A DNA stretch of 64,000 nt from Desulfonatronovibrio magnus (lineage in GTDB: Bacteria; Desulfobacterota; Desulfovibrionia; Desulfovibrionales; Desulfonatronovibrionaceae): the NCBI RefSeq assembly GCF_000934755.1, contig NZ_KN882175.1, positions 619,261 to 683,260 on the forward strand, written 5' to 3'. The position numbers were made by a program, and so were the translations under genes. Each line of letters opens with the position of its first letter. Position 1 is the stretch's first letter. Below, piece by piece: positions 19,154 to 27,676 of this stretch. The notes beneath the pieces were generated by a model. That model was not told the DNA's origin. It was given only the letters and a program-made list of their open reading frames with translations, and ran no database searches.

Positions 19154-19336
19154 TTACCGCTTTAATCCTGTAACAAAAAAAAGAAAATTACTTGACACCG
19201 ACAAGAGCAGTAATATCCATAACCCTAAACCTTCAGCCTTTACCGCTAAAATTCCAGTTCTCCCCCAAATTAAATGTTCATGTATAAAATGCGTTATGAG
19301 CACAGCCAGCATTAGCACGGCAATAAGAGCAAACAA
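19154..19336 (-). CDS. Possible small two-helix membrane protein
   Basis: An open frame between cheA and cheY would encode 60 residues with two strongly hydrophobic stretches (FALIAVLMLAVLI and LGLWILLLLSVSSNFLFF) and a basic C-terminus. The first usable start is TTG with no clear ribosome site. I know no family for it. It is listed because the 323-bp gap has no other content and a two-TM small protein there would be plausible, but it may be chance. Confidence 0.22.
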   Translation of the reverse strand: MFALIAVLMLAVLITHFIHEHLIWGRTGILAVKAEGLGLWILLLLSVSSNFLFFVTGLKR

Positions 19337-19403
19337 TAACGTAAATAGACAATGCAGGACCGCCGGATTTGGGCTTGATTCACTACTTTATGATACCAGA
19401 CTC

Positions 19404-19766
19404 TCAGCCCAGTACCTTTTTAACAACAGCAAGCAATTGTTCCGGCTTAAAAGGCTTGACAATCCATCCTGTAGCACCGGCCTGCTTGCCCTCCTGCTTC
19501 TTTTCAGCCTGGGATTCTGTAGTCAGCATAATGATAGGAATAAACTTGAACTGGCTCTGTCCCCGTGCCTGACGTATCAGTTCCAACCCATCCATATTGG
19601 GCATATTCAAATCTGTAATTATCATATCTACAGGAGAAGACAACTTGCCAAGAGCGTCCTGCCCGTCCACAGCCTCAACTACATCATAGCCAGCGTCTTT
19701 AAGAGTAAAGGCAACCATCTGTCGCACACTTGCAGAGTCGTCTACTGTCATAATTTTTTTAGCCAT
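19404..19766 (-). CDS. cheY: Single-domain response regulator CheY
   Basis: A 120-residue stand-alone receiver domain, with acidic pocket D9 and D10, phosphoacceptor D52 (ITDLNMPNMDGLE), Thr in MLTTES and Lys in WIVKPF. It would carry the CheA signal to the flagellar motor. I chose the ATG at 19766 because GGAAAGGAG lies a proper distance upstream; it overlaps the STAS gene's 3' end by 8 nt. An ATG two codons earlier sits directly on the ribosome site. Confidence 0.93.
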   Translation of the reverse strand: MAKKIMTVDDSASVRQMVAFTLKDAGYDVVEAVDGQDALGKLSSPVDMIITDLNMPNMDGLELIRQARGQSQFKFIPIIMLTTESQAEKKQEGKQAGATGWIVKPFKPEQLLAVVKKVLG

Positions 19767-20088
19767 CAACATCTCCTTTCCAGAAATATCCCCCAGTATA
19801 CTCCTCAGTAAAACCCATTTTTTCAGCTTTATTCTGAATTCTATCTGGAACTGGGTCAAAAACAAGCTTTTTACCTTCTATTACCGCCTCTTTATATAAG
19901 GCGCATACAATCTGCAAAAAAGAAAGATCAACCCCATCCACTTGTGCCATATCCACCCTTATGACCTCGTGTACACTTATGGTATCAACAATAACATTGT
20001 GAAGCTCTTTGGCACACTCGATATTCAGATTGCCCTGCAATATCATTACAGCACCTTGATCATCTGTTTTAATTTCTACTTCAGCCAT
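19759..20088 (-). CDS. STAS domain protein
   Basis: The 109-residue protein is a single STAS domain, as in anti-sigma-factor antagonists. The family loop VDGVDLSFLQIV carries a serine (S56) where phosphorylatable serines are found. AAGGAG precedes the ATG. It overlaps cheY by 8 nt, so the two are translated together. In chemotaxis clusters such proteins are thought to have a regulatory or scaffolding role; its partner is not visible in the window. Confidence 0.85.
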   Translation of the reverse strand: MAEVEIKTDDQGAVMILQGNLNIECAKELHNVIVDTISVHEVIRVDMAQVDGVDLSFLQIVCALYKEAVIEGKKLVFDPVPDRIQNKAEKMGFTEEYTGGYFWKGDVDG

Positions 20089-20167
20089 TAACGACTCCTT
20101 AACTTAACCATTTTAGCGCACAATTTATTGTGCAAACAGCATGGGAGCATTGCCCGTTTCTGAAAAG

Positions 20168-20210
20168 TCAATTGGGGACAGTCCCGAAGCCAGGGACAGT
20201 CCCTGTGCCA
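20168..20210. repeat. Pair of GGGACAGTCCC palindromes
   Basis: Two exact 11-bp palindromes (20175-20185 and 20193-20203), 7 nt apart, lie in the gap between the STAS gene and the next gene. It is the tightest spacing of this palindrome in the window; in the large repeats they are about 90 nt apart. REP-like. Confidence 0.8.
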
Positions 20211-20333
20211 GACCGTCACAATCAATTTTTAACTCCAAAATAGTTATGACATACAGCTCGGATTTATAGTTTTCAAAAACACGTAATGCTCCCAAAAGCA
20301 TACTGCTTGCTGTAAACGTGAAAACTTTATCAG

Positions 20334-22175
20334 TTAAAAAAGCTCTATATTATCCCCAAAATCATCACCATCCTGAGTCTCCTCATTTGCGCCCTGCTCG
20401 TCATCATCCCAGAATATTTCATCCTGATCCTGGGTTTCTCCTTCAAGCTGCACTTTATGCACTAAGCGCTGTGACTCCATAGTATATCTGTCAAACATCC
20501 TTTGCAGGTTGGCCGGCCATTGAGTATCTTCAAAATCAGAGTGAAACTCTGACTCTGTCTGCTGAACAACCTGTTGTAAAAAACTTTTGGCTTCACTGAT
20601 GCCGGTGCTTACTTCGTGATGAAAATCCAGATTTTCAGACAGAAAAGAAATGGTACTGGACAGGTTTGAACCTTCTGAGATAATCAACCCGAGTTTTTGT
20701 TCAATTTCAGCGTTAAGTTCACTCATTTCATTAAGGCTTCGATCTATTTTTTTGCTTAAATCATCAAAACCGCTAAAGTCTACTGCCTGTGCAGTGAGCT
20801 TCTGCAGCTCCTCTGCATCACTGGATATGGAGTTCAAGGTAGCAGTAACCGCTCCTGTTTTTTCCCTTGCTCTGCCTGACAACTGCTGAATGGCAACGGC
20901 AACAACCCCAAGGGCCATGCCTTCAGAACCTGTATGAGCGGCCCTTACACTGGCATTAAGGGCAATGAGCTCAATCTCTGATCCCACTTCTTCAATATCA
21001 TTCACAAAATCCGACATCTGGGATACACTGCCGCCTACAGTTTCCATGACAGTGCTTATTTCGTGGCTTTTACCGGTAAAATCATGAATGCTGAGTTTGA
21101 CATGGGCTATTTTTTCTCCAATATTTACCAACAGATTGCCCTGTTCATCGTCCCCTAAACCTAAGGACTGCTTCAGTCCTTCTGCCATGCTGGATACACT
21201 TGAAGCAATGGAGTCAAGACCTTTCTTAAGGTTCTCAACAGCCTCATAAAAGGAAATCCCCGCCTGATCCATCTGCTGAATCTGAAGTGAACAGACTTTA
21301 TTTATCCATCCAGCAAGCTGGGTAGAAGTATAACTCTTAGTCTCCGAGCCGTTTCCATTATTTTTAATAAGATTGACGACTTCTTCCAGGGTTTCCTGCA
21401 CATGTTCCACAATCTGTCTGGTGATATCATGAAACTGCATCGAGGAAACCATTTCCCGAACATAGGAAGTGATCTCAGAAGCTTTCTGAGCCAGGTCCTC
21501 TGAAGCTGCTTTGGAGCTTTGCCTGATTGTCTCCAGATCATTGAGGTTAGAATTGATATCCTCCAAAACTTTCTCTACACCGGATTTCTGATCCTGCACC
21601 AGCATCTCAACTCTAATTTTAGCTGATTGTACCAGGTCATACAAAGTTGAAGATTCATCTACAATCCTTTGCCAGTGACCTACCATCTTCCGCCCCAGAG
21701 CTTCAACATCATCAGCCAGAGTCATAAATCCCCTGCCAATATCTCCAAGTCTGGCGCTTTCAATTCTTGTGGTAAAACTCAGCACATTAAGAGTTCTGAC
21801 AATCTTTTTGAAATCATTCATCTCTAAAGACAGCGCCCTGCTCTGGTCAAGCACATTACCTAAAAGCTCAGTGCTTTTCTCCCCCCAGCCAACATCACAA
21901 TACTCGGTAATATCCTTGAGTTCATCCTGCAGGTCCTGCTGGGCATTTAATATTTTTTCACCACTGGTCAGCTTCATCAACTCATCCGCCATATTAGAAA
22001 GCCCGGCTGACTTTGATGATATTTCGTGCAAGTTCTGACCGAGATCAAGAAAATCCTGCTCTTTATCCTTGATTATAGAACCAAGAAATTCAGATACCTC
22101 ACTCACTTGACGGGCCCAGTCTTCAAAAACTGCACTGCCATGCTGATCAGTAATTTCCACTGTCTCCTTTTTCAT
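20334..22175 (-). CDS. Soluble receptor-like coiled coil with two tip-like segments
   Basis: A 613-residue cytoplasmic protein, almost wholly helical. Two segments resemble chemoreceptor hairpin tips: 128-162 (LNVLSFTTRIESARLGDIGR) and 401-437 (IELIALNASVRAAHTGSEGM). Between them is MQFHDITRQIVEHVQ (246-260), a motif of receptor-like proteins that also recalls the phosphatase helix motif of CheZ. There is no membrane segment or HAMP. The C-terminal 35 residues are very acidic. It precedes the STAS, cheY and cheA genes in transcript order. The role is unknown; a structural or CheY-phosphatase role is possible. Confidence 0.75.
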   Translation of the reverse strand: MKKETVEITDQHGSAVFEDWARQVSEVSEFLGSIIKDKEQDFLDLGQNLHEISSKSAGLSNMADELMKLTSGEKILNAQQDLQDELKDITEYCDVGWGEKSTELLGNVLDQSRALSLEMNDFKKIVRTLNVLSFTTRIESARLGDIGRGFMTLADDVEALGRKMVGHWQRIVDESSTLYDLVQSAKIRVEMLVQDQKSGVEKVLEDINSNLNDLETIRQSSKAASEDLAQKASEITSYVREMVSSMQFHDITRQIVEHVQETLEEVVNLIKNNGNGSETKSYTSTQLAGWINKVCSLQIQQMDQAGISFYEAVENLKKGLDSIASSVSSMAEGLKQSLGLGDDEQGNLLVNIGEKIAHVKLSIHDFTGKSHEISTVMETVGGSVSQMSDFVNDIEEVGSEIELIALNASVRAAHTGSEGMALGVVAVAIQQLSGRAREKTGAVTATLNSISSDAEELQKLTAQAVDFSGFDDLSKKIDRSLNEMSELNAEIEQKLGLIISEGSNLSSTISFLSENLDFHHEVSTGISEAKSFLQQVVQQTESEFHSDFEDTQWPANLQRMFDRYTMESQRLVHKVQLEGETQDQDEIFWDDDEQGANEETQDGDDFGDNIELF

Positions 22176-22511
22176 AAATAGTCTTTGCTTTGTTATTGGT
22201 TGATTAAGGTTAAAACCTTTCAGCCAGGTGTACCCTGAAAAGAATTCTCGGGTCTGCCGGGAAACATATAAGCTCTCTTTTAATGCTGGTCCCGGTAATT
22301 TTTATAAAATGAACGAATAGCTCCTGTTAAAAAAAGCAGGGGCCAGACACCCCAAGCACCACTTGATCAACAAACCATGTTTGAAGCATGCCATTTTTGA
22401 GGCAAGTGGTTTCCTGAAATGCCAGTCCCCCTCCGGGCTTTATGCCTCCGGACAGGGGAGCAGTGCACATCCAAAGGTCTAAACCATTACTCATAAGGTA
22501 CTGCAATTCCA
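22176..22511. other. 336-bp gap with dispersed repeat
   Basis: No gene is seen. 22400-22492 carries a variant of the dispersed repeat (GAGGCAAGTGG...CACATCCAAAGGTCTAAACC) with the CCTCCGGGC-type insert (22420-22457) shared with 12785-12818 (reverse) and 39351-39386. Confidence 0.7.
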
Positions 22512-23279
22512 TCAGGCGTTCAAATCAATAAAATGTTTTTTTGCGGGCTGCTTTTTTTCTGCTATGCACAAAACGCCCGTTACATTGTTCTGATCGTCTC
22601 TTACAGGAACACATCTAAAACTGTCAGCTGGTATACATGATCCTGAATGTCTGCTGATTTGAGCTCGCCCCTCTTCACCTTCAAGGGCCTTCTGGGCACA
22701 GATCAGGAGTTCTTTTCCGCATTTTTCTTCAAGACTGACACCTCTTACCGAACTTGAGTCAATGAGATTAAGAAAGGCCGGGTTACACTCGCGTATAATC
22801 AAACCTGCATCAAGGTATACAACAGGAATATCCAGACAGTTCATAAGAGCCTGGAACTTACTGTCTTCGGATAGAAACATTCTACGAACAAAAGAATTTC
22901 TTTCCACTGAGTATTTTATTGATCGTGCCAGCAGTCCACCGTCAAAATTTCCTTTGGGCAGATAATCCTGCGCACCGAGTTTAACTGCCTTTACACCAAG
23001 TTGCTCATCATTTATGGTAGTCATCACGATGATTGGCAGCTCAGGGAAGCCGCTCATAATGCGCTTCACTGTATAAAGTCCCATACTATCAGGAAGACCA
23101 AGATCAGAAACCACCAAGTCAAAGTCATTGCTTTCAAGATTTTGCAGAGCCTCTGACAAGGTGCCGGCATTGGTCAGCTCAATACGTATCCCCCGCAGCT
23201 CTTTGGCTATCTCCTGGAAAAATCTTACATCCATGGGATTATCTTCGAGATAAAGAACTTTATAAATCTGCTCATCCAT
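22512..23279 (-). CDS. Response regulator with PAS-like domain
   Basis: A 255-residue protein with an N-terminal receiver domain (phosphoacceptor D59 in VVSDLGLPDSMG; acidic pair E12, D13) and a C-terminal PAS-like domain (about residues 140-245, with PVVYLDAGLIIRECNPAFL). There is no output enzyme or DNA-binding domain. I chose the ATG at 23279, with CAAGGAG upstream; a longer frame adds 15 residues. It starts the chemotaxis-side strand and is divergent from a REC-PAS-GGDEF gene, so the two may share a regulatory region. Confidence 0.85.
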   Translation of the reverse strand: MDEQIYKVLYLEDNPMDVRFFQEIAKELRGIRIELTNAGTLSEALQNLESNDFDLVVSDLGLPDSMGLYTVKRIMSGFPELPIIVMTTINDEQLGVKAVKLGAQDYLPKGNFDGGLLARSIKYSVERNSFVRRMFLSEDSKFQALMNCLDIPVVYLDAGLIIRECNPAFLNLIDSSSVRGVSLEEKCGKELLICAQKALEGEEGRAQISRHSGSCIPADSFRCVPVRDDQNNVTGVLCIAEKKQPAKKHFIDLNA

Positions 23280-23324
23280 AGTAAGGATTCTCCTTGAAAC
23301 AATTGGTTGATAAACCCGACTCAT

Positions 23325-23677
23325 GCAACGGAATCATTACACGATTATGAAAACTGAAACAAGACATACTTTTGAATAAAAAACCCGAACCCAGCTTCTT
23401 AAGCAACTAAAAACGAAACTAAATTTCAAACTACAGAAATATAGCACTACTAACAAGTAAAAAAATTGCCGCTTGTGAAAATTATTTCATAGCTACCAGC
23501 TCAAAATGTTTTATGTATAAATTGACAAAAGAGTGAAACCAGTACATTCGGCCTTGAGCCTGGGCTTTTTATTTTCGGAAGCCTCATTTTTTTACCCTGG
23601 CCGGGTTTGGCCGCAACCCAGCTGAAAGCAAAGTATCGTAAATTTTTTCCAAATAATCCAAATCAGCTTATTTTATC
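23325..23677. other. 353-bp divergent regulatory gap
   Basis: This AT-rich gap separates two divergent signalling genes and must contain both their promoters. I could not find a convincing sigma-70, sigma-28 or sigma-54 site. A weak TTGACA at 23522-23527 lacks a good -10. No repeat of the families seen elsewhere is present. Confidence 0.5.
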
Positions 23678-25366
23678 ATGCCTCAAGAAAATAACTCAGA
23701 AAAAATTCTCGTGGTCGATGACGACCCCACAGCCAGGCTTTTTGCGTCAAGAATAATTCGCAAAGCAGGTTATGAGGTAGACGATGCAATTGACGGCAAC
23801 ACAGCACTGAAAAAAGTCAGGCTGTTTGAACCTGACCTTATTCTGCTGGATGTAATGCTTCCCGACATCAACGGAATAGAGGTCTGTAAAACCATTAAGG
23901 CTGACCCTCGCCGGCACAGCCCATATATTATCCTTTTTTCTGCCATCCAGACAGGTTCCAGCGACAAGGCTCTGGGACTGGAGTCAGGAGCTGACGGATA
24001 CCTTGTCAAACCTGTCAACACTCGCGAACTTCTGGCCCAGATTCGCGCAATGCTCAGACTAAAAAGGGCAGAAGAAAGACTGTCCAATCAGAAACAATGG
24101 TATGAAACTGTTCTTAACAGTTTGCAGGAAGTAGTCATCTGTATGGATTCAAACCTTAACATCACCTGGGCCAACAAGTCTGCTTTAGACTCCATAGGGC
24201 TTCAACAAATAGATGTAACTGGAAAAAAGTGCAGTGATGTATTTGATTGCACCGTAGACTCCATGCAGAAATGTCCTGTACAGAAATCCATCCGCACAGG
24301 TCAGACTGAAGACGCATTAATCAAAACCCAGGATGGCCGAACCTGGGATACAAGGGCCTATCCGGTTTTTGACCAACATGGCAATTTGAATGAACTGGTT
24401 GAAGTAGCCATGGATGTAAGTCAGAACATAAAAACCCGGAAGGCCTTAGAAAGAAGTGAAGCGCTTTTAAGCGAAGTCACCACCAGAATGCCTGGAGCTA
24501 TCATACAATACAGGGTTCTTGACGGACAGCGGCTGCAGATGGTTTATATCAGTCAGGGCATATTCAATCTGACAGGCATCAGTGCCGAAGCAATCCTGGC
24601 ATCCCCTGAAAAGTTCGTCTCCATCATATTTGCAGAAGACTATGAACGAATCTTCAGCCAGCTTATGGAGAGCTTAAAGAAAAACAAAGCTTTTGGATCC
24701 GACTTCAGAGTTTATGGACCCGGCAATAACATAAAATGGCTGCGCTTAAGTACAGTCCCCTACGAAACAGATGAAGTTACTGCCTGGTATGCCATGCTTA
24801 CAGACATAACCCCTCTGAAAATTGTAGAGCAGGAACTGACACGCAAGGCTCTGCATGACCCTTTGACAGGTCTCCCCAACAGACAACTGTTTAATGATCG
24901 TCTGAGTCAGGCCCTGTCCTATGCAGAACGGTACTCTCAGAAGGTAGGTCTCATTTTTATTGACTTGGATAATTTTAAACCCGTCAATGACCAGTATGGA
25001 CATATGTTTGGGGATGCTGTCCTGCAGACTGTAGCCCACAGACTCAACACATGTGCAAGAAAAACCGACACTGTGGCCAGATTTGGAGGAGATGAGTTCG
25101 TAATTATTCTGTCCAGTCTGGCGTCACGTGAGGATGTTGACAGGATACTAAAAAAAATTACCGAGATATTGCAGACAGACTTTTATGTGGATAATCTCCA
25201 TCTGCAATTAGAGGCAAGCATTGGAGTAAGCATCTACCCGGACGATGCAGAAGAAAAGGAAGATCTGGTAAAAGCAGCTGATAAGGCCATGTACAGCACC
25301 AAACAGGACAAGGGGATAACCATAAGGTATTATGATGATATGTCGGAATCAGACAGCCGGTCCTGA
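23678..25366 (+). CDS. REC-PAS-PAS-GGDEF diguanylate cyclase
   Basis: A 562-residue cytoplasmic signalling protein. The receiver domain has phosphoacceptor D58 (LILLDVMLPDING). PAS domain 1 spans about 136-250 and contains three cysteines (C185, C191, C199). PAS domain 2 spans about 262-380. The GGDEF domain (390-555) keeps an intact active site (RFGGDEF, GGDEF at 470-474) and an inhibitory RxxD site (R461-D464). It should make c-di-GMP with product inhibition. A hairpin follows 80 nt downstream. Its input kinase is not identified; the nearby CheA is one candidate. Confidence 0.92.
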   Translation: MPQENNSEKILVVDDDPTARLFASRIIRKAGYEVDDAIDGNTALKKVRLFEPDLILLDVMLPDINGIEVCKTIKADPRRHSPYIILFSAIQTGSSDKALGLESGADGYLVKPVNTRELLAQIRAMLRLKRAEERLSNQKQWYETVLNSLQEVVICMDSNLNITWANKSALDSIGLQQIDVTGKKCSDVFDCTVDSMQKCPVQKSIRTGQTEDALIKTQDGRTWDTRAYPVFDQHGNLNELVEVAMDVSQNIKTRKALERSEALLSEVTTRMPGAIIQYRVLDGQRLQMVYISQGIFNLTGISAEAILASPEKFVSIIFAEDYERIFSQLMESLKKNKAFGSDFRVYGPGNNIKWLRLSTVPYETDEVTAWYAMLTDITPLKIVEQELTRKALHDPLTGLPNRQLFNDRLSQALSYAERYSQKVGLIFIDLDNFKPVNDQYGHMFGDAVLQTVAHRLNTCARKTDTVARFGGDEFVIILSSLASREDVDRILKKITEILQTDFYVDNLHLQLEASIGVSIYPDDAEEKEDLVKAADKAMYSTKQDKGITIRYYDDMSESDSRS

Positions 25367-25445
25367 TTGCTGTAACTGATCGAGGCTTCAGCAGGTTAAA
25401 ACTGACTGGACAATAAAATTATCATGCAAACTTTTGGTTTATTAT

Positions 25446-25472
25446 AAAGGGCGAACATAAGGTTCGCCCTTT
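25446..25472 (+). terminator. Hairpin terminator after GGDEF gene
   Basis: AAAGGGCGAAC pairs perfectly with GTTCGCCCTTT over an AAG-containing 5-nt loop. It lies between convergent genes. The U-tract is short on both strands, so efficiency is uncertain. Confidence 0.65.
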
Positions 25473-25543
25473 GTAAGAATACAATCAACGTATCTGATTC
25501 ATAATCATACAAACTTAAACCATGGGCTGAAAAGTGATAGTCC

Positions 25544-26008
25544 TCAGCTCACAATTTCCCATGCACCGTCATCTCTACGGCACGCCTTGCCATAAGCCTT
25601 TTCCACTTCACCGCCAATGATGACTTCAGTGGTATATTCCCGGCAGTATCTTCCGGTGTCAGGCTGCTGAAAAGTATTTGTAGGAGTTACCTTGTAAGAC
25701 GTATTAGTGTCAGGATTGCTCCATTGCGTTGTGGTACCGGTAGGACGGGTTTCCAGAGTGTTGTTCAGATTTCTTTTGTCCATCTGATCCATGCGGTCAA
25801 GATAGCTGCCAACATAACCGCCAAGGGCCGCGCCGAGAAGAGTGCCACCGATTATAGCCGCTGTCTGACCTGTTCCTTTACCTATTTGAGCACCTGCTAT
25901 ACCGCCGGCTATGCCGCCAAGAGCGGCTCCACCAACAGTATGTTTACTTTCTCCGCAGCCGGCCAGCAACAGAACCGCCAGTAAAGGAAAAATCATAATT
26001 GTTTTCAT
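25544..26008 (-). CDS. Glycine-zipper lipoprotein, 17-kDa antigen type
   Basis: The 154-residue product has a lipoprotein signal with lipobox LLLAGC (cysteine at about residue 18). A glycine-zipper segment follows (GGAALGGIAGGIAGAQIGKG ... AALGGYVGSYLD), typical of the Rickettsia 17-kDa surface antigen family. The C-terminus, with CREYTTEVIIGGEVEKAYGKAC, is also characteristic. It is predicted to be lipid-anchored in the outer membrane. Its function in envelope homeostasis is not established. It is divergent from an oxidoreductase gene. Confidence 0.88.
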   Translation of the reverse strand: MKTIMIFPLLAVLLLAGCGESKHTVGGAALGGIAGGIAGAQIGKGTGQTAAIIGGTLLGAALGGYVGSYLDRMDQMDKRNLNNTLETRPTGTTTQWSNPDTNTSYKVTPTNTFQQPDTGRYCREYTTEVIIGGEVEKAYGKACRRDDGAWEIVS

Positions 26009-26084
26009 ACCTTAAACCTCCTAAAATGTTCAAAATATTCTCAAAAGTTAAACTCGCTCGACAGTCAAAGATGAGGTAACAAAT

Positions 26085-26125
26085 ATTGACATTGCACTGC
26101 TTGTCTGAAATTGAATAATGTCAAT
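26085..26125. promoter_or_regulatory. Inverted repeat, possible operator
   Basis: ATTGACATT (26085-26093) and AATGTCAAT (26117-26125) are perfect inverted repeats with a 23-nt spacer. They lie between the divergent lipoprotein and oxidoreductase genes, upstream of the predicted oxidoreductase promoter. The half-site spacing, about three helical turns centre to centre, would suit a dimeric regulator. No regulator is identified. Confidence 0.4.
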
Positions 26126-26145
26126 TTTGTTACAGGCATACTGAG

Positions 26146-26174
26146 TTGCAATAATCTTAACTGTCGCTTATAGA
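26146..26174 (+). promoter_or_regulatory. Probable sigma-70 promoter of oxidoreductase
   Basis: TTGCAA (26146-26151), a 17-nt spacer and TATAGA (26169-26174) make a good sigma-70 site. The expected start is near 26181, giving a leader of about 95 nt before the ATG at 26276. Confidence 0.55.
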
Positions 26175-26275
26175 TATAGCAATGAAAAATTCAGTAGACA
26201 AGATATATTTTTCAAATCAAAAAAACAGTCGGGCAGAAGTAATTTAAGCCCTTCGTTCTAAATGCAGGAGTATTT

Positions 26276-27622
26276 ATGAAAAAGTATGATGTTATTGTCA
26301 TTGGAGCGGGTCCGGCCGGAGGAGCCTGTGCTTCAACCTGTGCAAAGGAAGGCTTGAAAGTAGCCATGATTGAAAGTTATGGCTTTGGCGGTACTTGTCC
26401 ATTGCGCGGTTGCAACCCCAAAAAAGTCCTCACAGGTGCTGCAGATATAGTTGCCCTTGCCCGGGGCATGACCGACAAAGGACTTATGGCCGATAATCTC
26501 AGCATTAATTGGGAAGATCTGGCTGCCTTTAGGGACAGCTTTGTATCCGGCAAAAAGGAGAAAATTCAGGAAGCTTATGCAGGTCTTGGTATTGACACAT
26601 TCAATGCGCAGGCTGTTGTGCTGGATGATTATCAGGTTCAGGCTGGTGAAGATATTATGACTGCTCAAACCATTGTCCTGGCATCAGGCATAAAGCCCGC
26701 TCCCATTAATGTGCCTGGAGCAGAGTACATATCCACTTCAGACGACTTCTTAAGCCTTGAAAAGCTCCCTGACAGCATCGTTTTCATCGGTGGTGGTTTT
26801 ATTTCATTTGAATTTGCATCCATAGCAGTCAGAGCAGGCTTAAAAACGACCATAATCCACAGAAGCGCTCAGGTGCTCAAGCAGTTTGACCCTGATCTTA
26901 CAGCTGAACTTGTGGAAGCTATGCGGGATGCAGGCGTTACAATTAATCTCAATACCGACATTAAATCCATTACCAGGGATAAACAAAAAATTAAAATTCA
27001 GATAATGGAGAATGGAAAAACCTCAACCATTGACGCACACATGGTGGTGCACGGCGCAGGCAGAATTCCGGATGTTGATAAACATACTCTTGAAAAATAT
27101 AGTATTAATGTCAGTTCTGTAGGGGTTGAGGTAGATGAACATATGCGCTGTAAAAATAATGATCGCTTTTTTGCTGTGGGAGATGTTGCGTCCACTCCAT
27201 TTGCCCTGACTCCTACCGGTGACATGGAAGGCAGGGTTGCAGCCTCCAACATCATCAAACCTGGAAGCAGTGCAGTTGATTATACTGGCACGGCAAGTGC
27301 GGTTTATACAGCCCCGCCTCTGTGCGCAGTTGGTCTTCTGGAAAAACAGGCCAGAGAGGCTGGCATCAACTTAAGAATAGTCAGAGAAAATATGGCCCAG
27401 TGGTTTTCATGGACACATCTGGGGCAAAAATTTGCCGGCTGCAAAATCCTCATTGATGAGGACAGGGATGTTATTGTGGGTGCCCATATTCTCGGTGCAG
27501 GTGCCGAAGAGATGTCCAACCTCTTTGCCATGGCCATCAGGATGCAGACACCCGTCAAAGAGTTAAAAAAGGTTTTATGGGCTTATCCCACCAAGGGATA
27601 TTACTTTAAATATATGATATAA
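26276..27622 (+). CDS. FAD-dependent pyridine nucleotide-disulfide oxidoreductase
   Basis: A 448-residue flavoprotein of the glutathione reductase/lipoamide dehydrogenase superfamily. FAD-binding GAGPAGG is at residues 10-16. The redox-active cysteines are C41 and C46 in GGTCPLRGCNPKK. The NAD(P)-binding region has GGGFISFEFA, and a second FAD motif is FFAVGDVA. The C-terminal dimerisation domain is present. However, the usual His-Pro-Thr...Glu that supplies the active-site base reads AYPTKGYYF, so the histidine is replaced. The substrate is unknown; mercuric reductase is unlikely. AGGAG precedes the ATG. Confidence 0.88.
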   Translation: MKKYDVIVIGAGPAGGACASTCAKEGLKVAMIESYGFGGTCPLRGCNPKKVLTGAADIVALARGMTDKGLMADNLSINWEDLAAFRDSFVSGKKEKIQEAYAGLGIDTFNAQAVVLDDYQVQAGEDIMTAQTIVLASGIKPAPINVPGAEYISTSDDFLSLEKLPDSIVFIGGGFISFEFASIAVRAGLKTTIIHRSAQVLKQFDPDLTAELVEAMRDAGVTINLNTDIKSITRDKQKIKIQIMENGKTSTIDAHMVVHGAGRIPDVDKHTLEKYSINVSSVGVEVDEHMRCKNNDRFFAVGDVASTPFALTPTGDMEGRVAASNIIKPGSSAVDYTGTASAVYTAPPLCAVGLLEKQAREAGINLRIVRENMAQWFSWTHLGQKFAGCKILIDEDRDVIVGAHILGAGAEEMSNLFAMAIRMQTPVKELKKVLWAYPTKGYYFKYMI

Positions 27623-27627
27623 AAAAA

Positions 27628-27673
27628 TGTAATGCCCGCAACTTCCTGCAATTTCCTGGTTTCGGGCATTACA
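27628..27673. terminator. Bidirectional terminator
   Basis: TGTAATGCCCG (27628-27638) pairs perfectly with CGGGCATTACA (27663-27673). An A-run on the left gives a U-tract for the minus-strand transcript. It sits between the convergent oxidoreductase and CBS genes. The 24-nt loop is long for a terminator. Confidence 0.7.
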
Positions 27674-27676
27674 ATC

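Noticed and set aside
26276-27622. Mercuric reductase identity for the flavin oxidoreductase
   Set aside because: There is no N-terminal metal-binding domain and no C-terminal vicinal cysteine pair, and no mer genes are nearby.
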